Assembly: GCA_029167225.1 (NCBI GenBank)
Contig: JARFNK010000009.1
Span: forward strand, 62,001 to 126,000
Source of the DNA: Sphingobium arseniciresistens
GTDB lineage: Bacteria > Pseudomonadota > Alphaproteobacteria > Sphingomonadales > Sphingomonadaceae
Reading direction: 5' to 3'
DNA length: 64,000 nucleotides
Made by a program: the position numbers and the translations under genes. How positions within the stretch are numbered: position 1 is the first letter of the stretch; each line of letters begins with the position of its first letter. Under the pieces are notes generated by a model, which saw only the letters and a program-made list of their open reading frames with translations, was not told the DNA's origin and made no database searches. Of the stretch, positions 20,708-30,022 are shown piece after piece.

Positions 20708-23700
20708 TCAATAATCCTTCGACACCCGGACGTTGGCGCTCTGTCGGCCAAGCGTCGAGACGCTCGCCAGCAGCGCCAGCCAGCGGGTCACCTGATATTC
20801 GATGCGCGTGGCGGAATAGCCCTGCCCGTCGGTAATCAGCTCCACATAGGTCTTGCGGGTGATATATTTGCCCGCCGCGATCGACGTGCCCTGGTCGTTC
20901 GCCGGATCGGCCGCGATGATGCGCAGCCGGTCCAGCCCCGCCGCCTTGCGCACCGCGTTGATCGGGTCGAGCCCGCCGCCGCCACCCTGCAGCGCCGCCA
21001 CGGCCGAGGCGAGTTGCAGCGCCTCGGGTGCCGACAGGTTGGTGATGGATGTACCGAAGAGGATGCGGGAGAGCAGCTCGTCCTCGGGCATGGCCGGGAT
21101 GCTGGTGAAGCCGATGATCGGCTTGAGGCCGGTGCCCGTCACGTTGATCGTTGCCGTCAGGTCGGAGAGGTTCGCCTCCGCCACGATGTCCAGCGTCGGG
21201 TTCACCGGCGTCTCACCCTGGAAGCGGATATGCCCTTCGCGCAGGTCGAACCGCCGCCCGGCAAATTCATAGCCGCCGCGCACCAGTTCGGTCGTGCCGG
21301 TGATGGTCGGGTTGACCACCGTGCCGCCCAGCGTCAGGTCCGCCCGCCATTCGCTGTCGAGGCCAAGGCCGTCGACCATCAGGCGATTGCGCGCCTTCGC
21401 CTTGATCGCGAGCGCCCAGGGCGCGGGCGGCGCCGCCCGCGCGAACTCCTCGCCGCGACGGTTCACCTCGATCACACGCAGTTCGGGGATCTGCGCCACG
21501 GCGGCGGCGCGTCCCATGGTGAAGCGGCTGCGGTTGAGCGTCACCTCCCCGCCCACGGTGCCGCCGACGCCGTTCGAGCGGATGGTGATCGGCCCGGTCA
21601 CGGTCGCGGCGATGTCGTCACGCTCCAGCAGCGATGCGTTTTCGGCCTTGAGGTTGAGATCCATGCCCACCCCGCCATTGCTCGTGGCGAAGTCGAAGCG
21701 GCCGGTGCCGGTCACGGTCCCACCGCCCTTCGCCGTGCCGGAGAAACCGGTAATGACGAGCTGCGACCCGGAAAACCGGCCCCGCGCCTTTACGCCGGTC
21801 AGCCGCATGCCGGTGATCGGGCTCTCGATCGCGGCATTGTCGGTCGCGAGCGATCCGGCGATGCGGGGATCGGCGAAGGTGCCGCGCACGTCGGCGCCGA
21901 TGGCGACCGGGCCGGACAGGTCGACGATCTCCACCCCGGTCAGCCGCCAAAGGGTATCCGCCGTCCCGTCATAGCGCAGCTGCGCGAACAGCGGGGCATT
22001 GCGCAGGCGTGGCATCAGGTCGCCCGCGCCCAGAGGCGTCAGCAGCGCCTGGCCCCGGCCGATCGTCTTGCCCTGGCTGACGACGACCGCGCGGCCCGCC
22101 AGCCGATCCGGCGTCAGCACCGCGTTGACGCCAAGGTCGATCGGCGTGGAGCTGAGCGCCAGCCCCGATCGGGTGAGGTTGCGGATGCGGATATTGGCGG
22201 CGCCGGTCGGCACCCCGCCACGGGGCTTGGCATAGCTGACCGATCCGGTGATCGCCCCGCCCAGCCCCAGATCGTCCTTCACCAGATCGAGCAGCGACAG
22301 CGGCAGGCGATTGAGCCGTGCCTCGATCCGCGTCGTCTCCCCGCCCAGTTCGCCGGCCAGTTGCGCCGTGCCGCCGGCATAGCTGATCGTCGCTGGCGCA
22401 AGCCGCCAGCCATCCTCCGTCCGCGAGAAGACGGCGGCGCGTTCGAGCTTGATCGGCTTGCGGTCCAGCGTCCCGTTGCCGGTCACGCGCACGCGATCCG
22501 GTGTCACATTCGCGTCCATCTGCAGCGCGATCAGGCGGTTGCGCTGGCCGTTGACGTTTACCTTCGCCGTGCCGCTGCCGTTCACCAGCTTTGCAGTGGC
22601 GGTCAATCGGCCGATCCGCATGGAGCCGACCTGCAGGCCGCGCATCTGCATGGTCGCGTCCACCGACGCGCCATCGGGGTGGAGCAGGATCGTGGCGTTG
22701 AGCGCCCCTTGCCGCATGGCGATGACCGCCGGGCCATCGAACTGCGCATCCCTTGCCTTCAGGTCGACGGCGATCTGCTGGATGCCGTTCACCGGCTGCA
22801 GGGTGACGGCGCCCGTCACCGGGCCGGTCACGTCCAGCTTCCCGTCCAGCCCCTCCGGCAAGGCGCGGATGTCGCCCCGCGCAATCGTGCCGGACACGGC
22901 GAGCCGATCGACCTGGATCACGGTTTCACCGCCCGGCGGCATCAGGATGGCGCCATCGCCATCGAACGGCCCCAGCGTCGATCCGCCCGATACCGTCATG
23001 GCATAGCCGCGCGGATCGGGGATCAGCACCACATGCACGTCGCGCAGCCCGGCAGCATCCATCGGTCGCGCCAGGACCAGGTCGACCTTCGGCCGTTCGA
23101 TCCGCCCGTCCAGCGTCAGCTTCAGCGGGCCATAGCGCTGGTGCGTACCGGTCGCGTCGAAATGGACGCTCTCGTCCGGCAGGCGATATCCGGTCGCGCG
23201 CAGCGAGATGAGCGGCGCGTTCAAGGTCAGGCCGATGAAGTTGAGCCGCCCGTCAGGCCCCAGCGCCAGGCCCGACTGCACCACCGGCAGCCCGCCGCCC
23301 AAGGTGCGGAAGAAGGGGTTGTCGAGCCGCCGCACGCTCGCGCGGGCATTGCCCTTGAGCGTGAAGGCGCCGCGCGCGCCGGGCACGGCCTGTACCTTCG
23401 ACCGGACGTCGACGATGCCGAGCCCCGGTATCGCCAGCCCATTGACGTCGCCGGTCAGGCCGAGGTCATAACGGCCGGTCCTGAGGTCCGCGACCGCGAC
23501 CAGGGTGCCGCGCAGCTTGTCCGCGCGCACCTGCATCGGGTTACTGACGATCTTCTGGTCCTGAAGCTGCAGGATGCCGTTCAGGCTGAAATTGCGCAGG
23601 ATCGCGCCGACCATGTCACCCTGCCCGTCCAGCTGCTTTGCCGACAGCGCGACCGGGATGATGACCGGCCGGCCCCGGCCAGCCGGACCATCGGCCACAT

Positions 23701-24952
23701 GCCCCTTGCCCGCCGCCCGCACGCCGCTCAGCATCGTCTTACCGAAGGTCAGCGACCGCGCGGTCATCAGATATTCGAACGCCGGGGCGTGGAACAGGCC
23801 ATCCAGCCGCACCTTCGCACCGACATCACGGCCGCTGACGCCCTTCAGCAAGGCGCCGGGACGCGTCAACTGCAGGTCGAGCAGCAGATTGTCGAAGCTG
23901 TTGGCGCGCAGGTCGATACCGCCGTCCGCCTTCAGCGTGACAGCGTTGGACCGCAGGGTGAGCACGCCGTCGAGCACGCGTTTCTCGAAGCTGCCATTGC
24001 CCTCGATGCTCAGCTGCGGCGCGGACATGCGCTGGATCAGGCTGTTGCCCGCGATTGCGGCGCCCTCGACCGTGCCGGACAGGCGATATTGCCCAGCCCG
24101 CGCCGCCAGCTTGAGCGCGAGCGCCGGCTTGCCGTCCAGGCTGGCCATCGCCTGCCCGTTCCACTGCTGCCAGCTGCCCAGCCCCTCGACCCGCAGATTG
24201 GCATCCTGCCGCAGCCCGGCCATCGCCGCGATCACGCCGCCCTTGGGCGCGTTGACGGTCACGTCGACATCGAATTGATTGTCGTCGGGCCGGCTGTCGA
24301 GCGCGAGCAGGATCGAATCGTCGCCATCGATCGTGCGGGCGGAAAGGTCGATCACCGCCCGACCGGAACGGATGTCGGCATCGCCCTTCAGCGTCGCCAG
24401 CTGCTGGCGGCCGGTGACAGGCTTCTCGACCGTCAGCCGGTCGATACGGAATTCCATCAGGCGGATGTCGAAATCGGGGAGCAGCGGCCCCTGCCGGCTG
24501 GTCGGCCTCAGCGCCGGCAGGCGGTGCAGCGTCGCGCGCGGGATCACCAGCCGGTCGATGTCCAGCCGGTTGGAGAGCCAGGCGAAGGGAAACCAGTCGA
24601 GCGCGATGTCCGGCGCGCTGAAGAAGCGCCCCTTGGGATCGGCGAGTTCGACGTCATGCAGCCGCGCCTTGCTGTAGATGCTGCCGTCGATCCGGCCGAC
24701 CTTGATGCGCAGGCCCGATGTCGGCGCGATCCGATCGATCCGCGCGACCAGGAAGCGATGGCCCGGCCCCGTATCGAGCCACAGCAGCGCGCCCGCGACG
24801 ATCAGGACGAGCCCGACCACGCCCCCCAGCAGCCATGCCTGCCATCCGCCCTGCCACCAGCGACGACGGCGCCGCGCGGGAGGCGCGGCTTCCTCGCGCA
24901 GCGGCGCGCCATCCTCTGGCGGGGTCGCGTCTGGCGGCATGTCTTCCGCCAT
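20708..24952 (-). CDS. tamB: Translocation and assembly module inner-membrane protein TamB
   Basis: A 1414-residue AsmA/TamB-type protein. It has a basic Pro/Arg N-terminus, one membrane anchor (about 36-58, AWLLGGVVGLVLIVAGALLW), then more than 1200 residues of beta-rich repeats forming the periplasm-spanning groove. The conserved C-terminal DUF490 domain ends in RVSKDY. It works with TamA in outer-membrane protein assembly and/or phospholipid transfer to the outer membrane. The start codon overlaps the tamA stop by one base (TGATG), so the two are coupled. Confidence 0.95.
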   Translation of the reverse strand: MAEDMPPDATPPEDGAPLREEAAPPARRRRRWWQGGWQAWLLGGVVGLVLIVAGALLWLDTGPGHRFLVARIDRIAPTSGLRIKVGRIDGSIYSKARLHDVELADPKGRFFSAPDIALDWFPFAWLSNRLDIDRLVIPRATLHRLPALRPTSRQGPLLPDFDIRLMEFRIDRLTVEKPVTGRQQLATLKGDADIRSGRAVIDLSARTIDGDDSILLALDSRPDDNQFDVDVTVNAPKGGVIAAMAGLRQDANLRVEGLGSWQQWNGQAMASLDGKPALALKLAARAGQYRLSGTVEGAAIAGNSLIQRMSAPQLSIEGNGSFEKRVLDGVLTLRSNAVTLKADGGIDLRANSFDNLLLDLQLTRPGALLKGVSGRDVGAKVRLDGLFHAPAFEYLMTARSLTFGKTMLSGVRAAGKGHVADGPAGRGRPVIIPVALSAKQLDGQGDMVGAILRNFSLNGILQLQDQKIVSNPMQVRADKLRGTLVAVADLRTGRYDLGLTGDVNGLAIPGLGIVDVRSKVQAVPGARGAFTLKGNARASVRRLDNPFFRTLGGGLPVVQSGLALGPDGRLNFIGLTLNAPLISLRATGYRLPDESVHFDATGTHQRYGPLKLTLDGRIERPKVDLVLARPMDAAGLRDVHVVLIPDPRGYAMTVSGGSTLGPFDGDGAILMPPGGETVIQVDRLAVSGTIARGDIRALPEGLDGKLDVTGPVTGAVTLQPVNGIQQIAVDLKARDAQFDGPAVIAMRQGALNATILLHPDGASVDATMQMRGLQVGSMRIGRLTATAKLVNGSGTAKVNVNGQRNRLIALQMDANVTPDRVRVTGNGTLDRKPIKLERAAVFSRTEDGWRLAPATISYAGGTAQLAGELGGETTRIEARLNRLPLSLLDLVKDDLGLGGAITGSVSYAKPRGGVPTGAANIRIRNLTRSGLALSSTPIDLGVNAVLTPDRLAGRAVVVSQGKTIGRGQALLTPLGAGDLMPRLRNAPLFAQLRYDGTADTLWRLTGVEIVDLSGPVAIGADVRGTFADPRIAGSLATDNAAIESPITGMRLTGVKARGRFSGSQLVITGFSGTAKGGGTVTGTGRFDFATSNGGVGMDLNLKAENASLLERDDIAATVTGPITIRSNGVGGTVGGEVTLNRSRFTMGRAAAVAQIPELRVIEVNRRGEEFARAAPPAPWALAIKAKARNRLMVDGLGLDSEWRADLTLGGTVVNPTITGTTELVRGGYEFAGRRFDLREGHIRFQGETPVNPTLDIVAEANLSDLTATINVTGTGLKPIIGFTSIPAMPEDELLSRILFGTSITNLSAPEALQLASAVAALQGGGGGLDPINAVRKAAGLDRLRIIAADPANDQGTSIAAGKYITRKTYVELITDGQGYSATRIEYQVTRWLALLASVSTLGRQSANVRVSKDY

Positions 24953-27261
24953 CAGAAGGCCTGCCCCAGCGAGACATAGACGGCGACGCGGGGATCACCC
25001 CTTTGCGGGTTGATCGGCGTGCCGACATCGACGCGGATCGGCCCGAAATTGCTGTAATAACGCACGCCCACGCCCGCGCCGATCCGCAGGTCGCGGAAGC
25101 GCGGCAGAAAACTGGTCGAGATGTTGCCCGCGTCCACAAAGGGCACAACGCCGAAATTGCCGAAGCGCACCCGCGCCTCCAGCGAAAATTCCGCCAGGCT
25201 CTTGCCGCCGATCGGATCATTGTTCGCGTCGCGCGGGCCGATGTCCTGATAGCCATAGCCGCGCACCGATCCGCCGCCACCAGCATAGAAACGGCGGGAG
25301 GGCGCGATACGATCGGCGCTGGAACCAAGGATCGAGCCGAGCCGGGTGCGCGCCGCCAGCACGACCCGGTCGCTCATCGGCCGGTAGATGCTGCCGTCCA
25401 CCTGGGTCACGAAATAGCCGAAGGTGCTGCCCTGGAAGGACAGCTCCGGGCTGACCCGCGCGCCCAGGCGAAAGCCCTTGGTCGGGTTCAGCAGGTCATC
25501 GCTGCCGTCATAGGTCAGGCTGCTCGGCAGCGCGCCGATGAAATAGGTCCGCCGTCCGCCGCCGGCGATCTTCGACACGCCGTCGCTTTCATTGGTCGCC
25601 AGCAGTTCGGCGCCGACGCTCCACACCCATTTCTTCTGGAAGATGATGTTGGTCTGCCGCTCGATCGTGCCGGACACCTGCACGGTGCGCGCCGAATAGG
25701 CATTGCGGTTGAGGTTGGAGATGGCGAACAGCCCGGTCAGCACCTGGTCGCGCTTGCGGAAATTGCCGCGCCGATAGGTGAGCGAGCCCGACTGTTCCTG
25801 CGTCGCGGCCACGCCGCGCACGGTGATCGCGCCTTCGGGCGGGAAGAAATTGCGGTGCTGCCAGCTACCCTCGAGGCGGAAGCCTTCGCCGGTGCCGTAG
25901 CCGATTTCGCCGGCGACCGTACGATAGGGGGCTGGCGTCACATCCACCAGCGTATCGACATGGGTGCCGTCGCCCGCATCCTTGGGCGTCAGCGTCACCG
26001 AGGAGACCAGCCCGGTCTGGACGAGCGCCCGGCGCAGATCCTGCAGGTCCGACGCCATAAAGGGATCGCCCGGATCGAAGCGGGCGATACCCTGCACATG
26101 GCGGGCGCTGAAGATGCTTTCGTCGCTGACGATGATCTTCCCGAAGCTGCGATAGCCGCCCGGCGCGATGACGATGTCGAGATCGCCCTTCTGCTCTTCA
26201 TGGTCGACGCGGATTTCGGGGTCGTTCACCTTCGCGAAGGGGAAGCCATTTTCGCCCAGCGCCGTCGTCAGCGTCGTCTGCGCCGTCACGATGGCGTCGG
26301 CGTTGATCGGGTCGCCGACCTTCACCGTGAAGCTGTCGCGCAGCTTGCCGGCCTTGTCGCCCGCACCCTCCAGTCCCTCGACATCGACGGAAGCAAGCGT
26401 GTAGAGCGTGCCGGGCACCACATCCATGCGGACGAGCAGCCTGTCGCTGCCAGCGTCCGGCAGGGACACCGATCCGCGGATACGGGCGTCATAATAGCCC
26501 TTCGCGCGCATCAGCCGATCCAGCACATCCTGGTCTTCCTTGATGCGCCGGTTGATCTGGGCGAGGTTCGCGGGCTTGCCCTCGCCCTGCCTCAGCACCG
26601 AAAGTTCGTGGAAGCGCTGGTTGAACTGCGCGTCGGCGATCTCGTCCAGACCACTCAGCCGCACGCTGTAGCGTCGCTCGGCGTTCATCGTCTCGCTGTC
26701 CGTGGCGGTGGCGGCCGGCTGGATCGTATCGGGCGTATCGTCATCGGCCGCATTCTCGACCGGCGCCGCGGGGTTTGGCGCGCCGTTGGAAGCGCCTTCT
26801 CCCGCAACACCGCCGGGGCTGGTCGCCGTCTCGGCACCGGCATTCCCCCCGGCATTCCCGGCTGTCGCTTCAGCCGCTGTGCGGGTTGCGGCGTCTGCGT
26901 CCGACGCGGCCTGCGCGGCCACGTCATCGGCGGTCGGGACGATCGGCTGGATGCTGTCGGCCTGCCCCATGTCGGGCCAGGCGACGCCAATATCCGGCAT
27001 GTCCTGCAGCGGCGATTGCGGATCGGGCGCTGGGCCGCTGAGGACCGGCTCAGGCGCGATCGGCGTTATGGTGGGCAGCACCGGAGGCGGCGTGACGGTG
27101 TCCTGCTGGGCCTGATCCTGCGGGGCTTGATCCTGTTGGGCCTGGGCAACGCCCGGTACGAAAAGGCCGCAAGGCACCAGTGCCGCGATCCAGGCCGCGC
27201 GGCACAGAAGCGAAAGACGGCGCCCGCAAAGACGGGATGAGGACCGCGGGCCAGCCAGCAT
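24952..27261 (-). CDS. tamA: Outer-membrane translocation and assembly module TamA (BamA-like)
   Basis: A 769-residue Omp85-family protein. The signal peptide ends near GVAQA (about residue 41). A Gln/Asp then Ala/Pro/Thr-rich low-complexity spacer runs to about residue 190, followed by POTRA domains (about 195-410, including YYDARIRGSV and GENGFPFAKV). A 16-strand barrel has FYAGGGGSVRGYGYQ (the L6 VRGY motif) and ends in the terminal Phe of SLGQAF. ATG 27261 is used; a TTG two codons earlier is possible. The long disordered spacer is unusual next to the E. coli protein, which starts POTRA directly after the signal. Confidence 0.94.
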   Translation of the reverse strand: MLAGPRSSSRLCGRRLSLLCRAAWIAALVPCGLFVPGVAQAQQDQAPQDQAQQDTVTPPPVLPTITPIAPEPVLSGPAPDPQSPLQDMPDIGVAWPDMGQADSIQPIVPTADDVAAQAASDADAATRTAAEATAGNAGGNAGAETATSPGGVAGEGASNGAPNPAAPVENAADDDTPDTIQPAATATDSETMNAERRYSVRLSGLDEIADAQFNQRFHELSVLRQGEGKPANLAQINRRIKEDQDVLDRLMRAKGYYDARIRGSVSLPDAGSDRLLVRMDVVPGTLYTLASVDVEGLEGAGDKAGKLRDSFTVKVGDPINADAIVTAQTTLTTALGENGFPFAKVNDPEIRVDHEEQKGDLDIVIAPGGYRSFGKIIVSDESIFSARHVQGIARFDPGDPFMASDLQDLRRALVQTGLVSSVTLTPKDAGDGTHVDTLVDVTPAPYRTVAGEIGYGTGEGFRLEGSWQHRNFFPPEGAITVRGVAATQEQSGSLTYRRGNFRKRDQVLTGLFAISNLNRNAYSARTVQVSGTIERQTNIIFQKKWVWSVGAELLATNESDGVSKIAGGGRRTYFIGALPSSLTYDGSDDLLNPTKGFRLGARVSPELSFQGSTFGYFVTQVDGSIYRPMSDRVVLAARTRLGSILGSSADRIAPSRRFYAGGGGSVRGYGYQDIGPRDANNDPIGGKSLAEFSLEARVRFGNFGVVPFVDAGNISTSFLPRFRDLRIGAGVGVRYYSNFGPIRVDVGTPINPQRGDPRVAVYVSLGQAF

Positions 27262-27340
27262 CAGCAACGTCTAGACCAACTCGACCGCGCGACGCCAGCG
27301 CCGAAGCGCATGAAAAGCCATTTCCCGGCTCAGAAATGCG

Positions 27341-27874
27341 TCAGAAACTCTGTTCCAGCCGGTCGATGAGTTGCCGGGCGGGGCTTTGCGGGATGGCTTG
27401 CGTCGATCGGTCGGCGCTGAGCCCCATGGCCGCCTGCAATCGCGCGACCCGATCGTACAGGTCGGTGCTGCCATCGACCAGCGCGCGGGCGGCGAAGGAG
27501 AAGCCGGCAATGGCGTCTCTGTCGCTCGCCGACGCATCCCCCAGATGATATTTGGGATCGGCCAGCGCCTCGGTCGAAATCTCGCCGCGCTGCCACGCCC
27601 GCTGGGTCAGCAGCCAGGCGATGACATGCATCAGCCGGGTCGTCACCTTGAGCGATTCGCACGAGAAGGAGACGCGATCGACTACCTGCAGCATGTCCCG
27701 GTCGGCATTGCCCTGGCCATCGAAATAGGCACGCGCTTCGTCGGCCATCACCATGGCTTCGACATAGAGGCTGTCGGTCAGTCGGCGGTGCAGGCCGCGG
27801 TCGAGGATGCGGGCAGAAGGCATGGCCATGTGCTGCCACAGCGAGGCGATCTTGTCAGGCGCGTTAAGGATCAT
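27341..27874 (-). CDS. DUF1465 protein, RcdA-like (regulator of CtrA degradation)
   Basis: A 177-residue helical protein. The central stretch SLKVTTRLMHVIAWLLTQRA matches the DUF1465 signature, the family that includes RcdA of Caulobacter, an adaptor for ClpXP degradation of the cell-cycle regulator CtrA. The first helix region SLYVEAMVMADEARAYFDG also fits. Whether this protein serves the same adaptor role is inference. An internal ATG at codon 16 (MAMPSARIL) is an alternative start. It lies 79 bases upstream of tamA on the same strand, so cotranscription is possible. Confidence 0.82.
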   Translation of the reverse strand: MILNAPDKIASLWQHMAMPSARILDRGLHRRLTDSLYVEAMVMADEARAYFDGQGNADRDMLQVVDRVSFSCESLKVTTRLMHVIAWLLTQRAWQRGEISTEALADPKYHLGDASASDRDAIAGFSFAARALVDGSTDLYDRVARLQAAMGLSADRSTQAIPQSPARQLIDRLEQSF

Positions 27875-27997
27875 TTCCGCGCATTAAGCATGAAGCACCG
27901 ACCATTGGGGAATGCGCGGCCATCCCTCCCGCGGCGGCATTTTTTTGCGTGACAACCGCGGGGCGTCGCTGCGCGCCCACCCCCTCAAGGCGATCCC

Positions 27998-28195
27998 TCA
28001 GGCAATGATGTCCGGGATCAGCGCATCCTCCAGCGTCGCCATCTCGTCGCGCAGGCGGAGCTTGCGTTTCTTGAGGCGGGCGAGTTGCAGCTGGTCTGCC
28101 GTGCTGCTCTCGACCAGCGCCAGAATCGCCACGTCCAGATCGCGATGTTCGAGTCGCAGGATTTCCAGCCGACGCATGATGTCTTCGGGGTTCAT
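27998..28195 (-). CDS. YdcH family (DUF465) small protein
   Basis: A 65-residue charged helical-hairpin protein with the family pattern LRLEHRDLDVAI then DQLQLARLKKRKLRLRDEM. The function of DUF465 proteins is unknown. The start is ATG 28195 (MNPEDIMRRLEIL); the longer frame beyond it does not resemble the family. It is upstream of the RcdA-like gene on the same strand and divergent from a second DUF465 gene about 200 bases away. Confidence 0.85.
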   Translation of the reverse strand: MNPEDIMRRLEILRLEHRDLDVAILALVESSTADQLQLARLKKRKLRLRDEMATLEDALIPDIIA

Positions 28196-28402
28196 CGCGA
28201 TAGCAATCCGTTCATCAGGCGTCCGTTCCCCCCGTGACACATCATCTCGCAAATTGCGGAAAAACAACGGAAATCCGTCATCCTCCACAACGGACCGTCG
28301 CAAGCATCCATGCAACTATCGCAAGCCGTGATTCGACGGAAGACAGTCCGCCAGATTCATGATCTATTCTTTTTCCCGACACACTCAAGCAAGGAGAATG
28401 TC

Positions 28403-28561
28403 ATGGACAATAGCCATATTTCTGCCCTTCAAGCGAAACATGCCGGACTCGACGCCCGCATCAGGTCCGAGAATAGCCGCCCCATGCCGGACACCTCCCT
28501 CCTTGCGACGCTGAAGAAGCAGAAGCTGAGGCTGAAGGAAGAATTATCCTCGGCGCATTGA
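28403..28561 (+). CDS. YdcH family (DUF465) small protein, second copy
   Basis: A 52-residue protein with the same pattern as its divergent neighbour: LQAKHAGLDARI, then LLATLKKQKLRLKEEL, the conserved Lys-rich helix of DUF465. The start is ATG 28403 with a strong AAGGAG 7 bases upstream. The function is unknown. The two copies probably arose by duplication, but the sequences have diverged well beyond the conserved helix. Confidence 0.85.
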   Translation: MDNSHISALQAKHAGLDARIRSENSRPMPDTSLLATLKKQKLRLKEELSSAH

Positions 28562-28576
28562 GCGACCGAGAGTGAC

Positions 28577-28620
28577 GGGTACGGAGCGTCGATCCCCCAG
28601 ACACAGCTCCGTACCCTTCC
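28577..28620 (+). terminator. Long-stem hairpin after the DUF465 gene
   Basis: A perfect 11-base inverted repeat, GGGTACGGAGC (28577-28587) with GCTCCGTACCC (28606-28616), starts 16 bases after the DUF465 stop. Only two Ts follow, so termination is plausible but not textbook. Confidence 0.55.
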
Positions 28621-28750
28621 CCGCTACGGCACCGATCCGCTGGCGCACACGCCTGCCACGCCATGAGAGGTTGGGGAGGCTGGAACGAAGGCCCAGGCGG
28701 CATTTCCTGAACTGGAAATCCCCGGCGCCCAAAATCCCCTGAACTTGAAA

Positions 28751-29125
28751 TCAGCCGCGGCGAAACTGCTGTGGCACGCGCAGATAGACGGGAAGCGCGG
28801 GTTCCCCGCGATTCTGGCTGACGGGCTTGCGGGCCTGCTGCGGATCGATGCGCTGGTCGAACGCAATGCCGATGCGCTCCCCCTTCGTCCAGGCGATCGC
28901 CCCGTCCACCTTGCCGAGCCCGCGCAATTCGACGCGCACGCGCTCCCCAACACGGAAGGGTCGCTCCGAATCGGCCATGAGGCCGCTGGCGGAAAGATTG
29001 CGGATTCGGGCCTTGCCCAGGTCCACGCCCTCGGGCGAGGAAATGACGGTCAACAGGAACAGGCTGTCCCGCGCGGCACCGCGCGCCGGTCCACGATCCG
29101 CGGCGCCGTCTGATCCATGTTCCAT
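28751..29125 (-). CDS. PilZ-domain protein
   Basis: A 124-residue soluble protein that is essentially one PilZ-type barrel. It has ARDSLFLLTV at the start, GKARIRNLSASGLMADSE carrying the NxSxxG motif (NLSASG), and VDGAIAWTKGERIGIAFD at the end. The N-terminal RxxxR half of the c-di-GMP site is degenerate (RGAARDS), so ligand binding is uncertain. The 190-base gap downstream (28562-28750) contains a hairpin and two near-copies of CTGAACTTGAAATC. Confidence 0.72.
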   Translation of the reverse strand: MEHGSDGAADRGPARGAARDSLFLLTVISSPEGVDLGKARIRNLSASGLMADSERPFRVGERVRVELRGLGKVDGAIAWTKGERIGIAFDQRIDPQQARKPVSQNRGEPALPVYLRVPQQFRRG

Positions 29126-29191
29126 CGTTCAGGGTTGTCCGTCATCAAGAATGTCGCTGACGGAAAATCCCTGAATTTCATGGAAAAAGGA

Positions 29192-29656
29192 TTAATCGTC
29201 GCGCGAAACTTTTTCCTGCCGCTCGTGGCGTTCCTGCGCCTCGACGGTCATCGTCGCGATCGGGCGGGCTTCCAGCCGGCCGAGCGAGATCGGCTCGCCG
29301 GTCACTTCGCAATAGCCATATTCGCCATCGTCGATTCGGCGGAGCGCCGCGTCGATCTTGGAGATCAGCTTGCGCTGCCGGTCGCGGGTCCGCAGTTCGA
29401 TCGACCAGTCGGTCTCGCTCGACGCGCGGTCGTTGAGATCGGGCTCGCGCAACGGCTCGTTCTGCAGAACCGCCAGCGTGCCTTCCGATTCCGTCAGGAT
29501 CTGTTTCTTCCAGTCCAGCAGGCGCTGCCTGAAATATTCGAGCTGGCGGGGGTTCATGAACTCCTCGTCGGCCGAGGGTCGATAATCTTCCGGCAACGCA
29601 ATCGCTGGCTTGCGAGCGAGGTCGTCGCCATTCTCAGAATTGGGGACCGATGCCAT
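29192..29656 (-). CDS. dksA: RNA polymerase-binding transcription factor DksA
   Basis: A 154-residue DksA. It has a coiled-coil hairpin (about 38-105) and a globular C-terminal domain GEYGYCEVTGEPISLGRLEARP. It enters the RNA polymerase secondary channel and, with ppGpp, tunes stringent-response promoters. Only one of the four canonical zinc-finger cysteines is present (Cys116); the others are replaced, as in zinc-independent DksA variants of alphaproteobacteria. ATG 29656 has GGAGAG 6 bases upstream; 31 residues of longer frame upstream are not native. Confidence 0.93.
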   Translation of the reverse strand: MASVPNSENGDDLARKPAIALPEDYRPSADEEFMNPRQLEYFRQRLLDWKKQILTESEGTLAVLQNEPLREPDLNDRASSETDWSIELRTRDRQRKLISKIDAALRRIDDGEYGYCEVTGEPISLGRLEARPIATMTVEAQERHERQEKVSRDD

Positions 29657-29952
29657 TTGGCTCTCCGGCAGGGGCGTTCCGGGCGGGTGCCCTTTGGCCC
29701 TCGACTGTTGGTTGACGGGGCCTATAGCCAGCGGCGCGATCCTGCACAAGCGGACAATCCATTCTGCTCGTCATCTGCACTGACATTTCAGACCTTTCCT
29801 ATAGGTCAAGATCAGGAAAAACTCCGGTGCCGCCGGATTGTTTCTCGGCAATCACCGAAAAACCGCCACTTAATCGCCCAAGGGCATATTTCCAGTACCG
29901 CCATGAAACGATCAATCATTCATGCCATCGCAGCATATCGTTTCATTAAGAC

Positions 29953-30022
29953 ACGTTAACCACAACCCTTAAAACGAAGAACGTTAACCTGTCACTTTTG
30001 GGCGCGTATTCAGGGTTAACGT
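29953..30022. promoter_or_regulatory. Triple ACGTTAACC motif upstream of the Ser-rich protein gene
   Basis: The 466-base gap 29657-30122 holds the dksA promoter at its left and an AT-rich patch at its right. In that patch the nine-base motif ACGTTAACC occurs three times: 29953-29961, 29981-29989, and inverted at 30014-30022. Additional TTAA tetramers lie at 29946, 29969 and 30031. GTTAAC is the kind of half-site used by CtrA (TTAACCAT or TTAA-N7-TTAA), but none of the spacings is exactly N7. A cluster of operator sites 100-170 bases upstream of the ATG is the likely reading. Confidence 0.5.

Noticed and set aside
20467-20751. 94-codon minus-strand frame between tamB and the MFS gene
   Set aside because: It starts inside the end of tamB and ends over the MFS start, has no domain or ribosome site, and looks like a chance frame.
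20669-24979. A 1436-codon open frame on the plus strand opposite tamB
   Set aside because: It is Arg/Gln/His-rich with no recognisable domains and mirrors the codon pattern of tamB; in G+C-rich DNA the frame opposite a real gene often stays open. Similar antisense frames at 584-2602 and 10400-13651 (opposite ppc) were rejected for the same reason.
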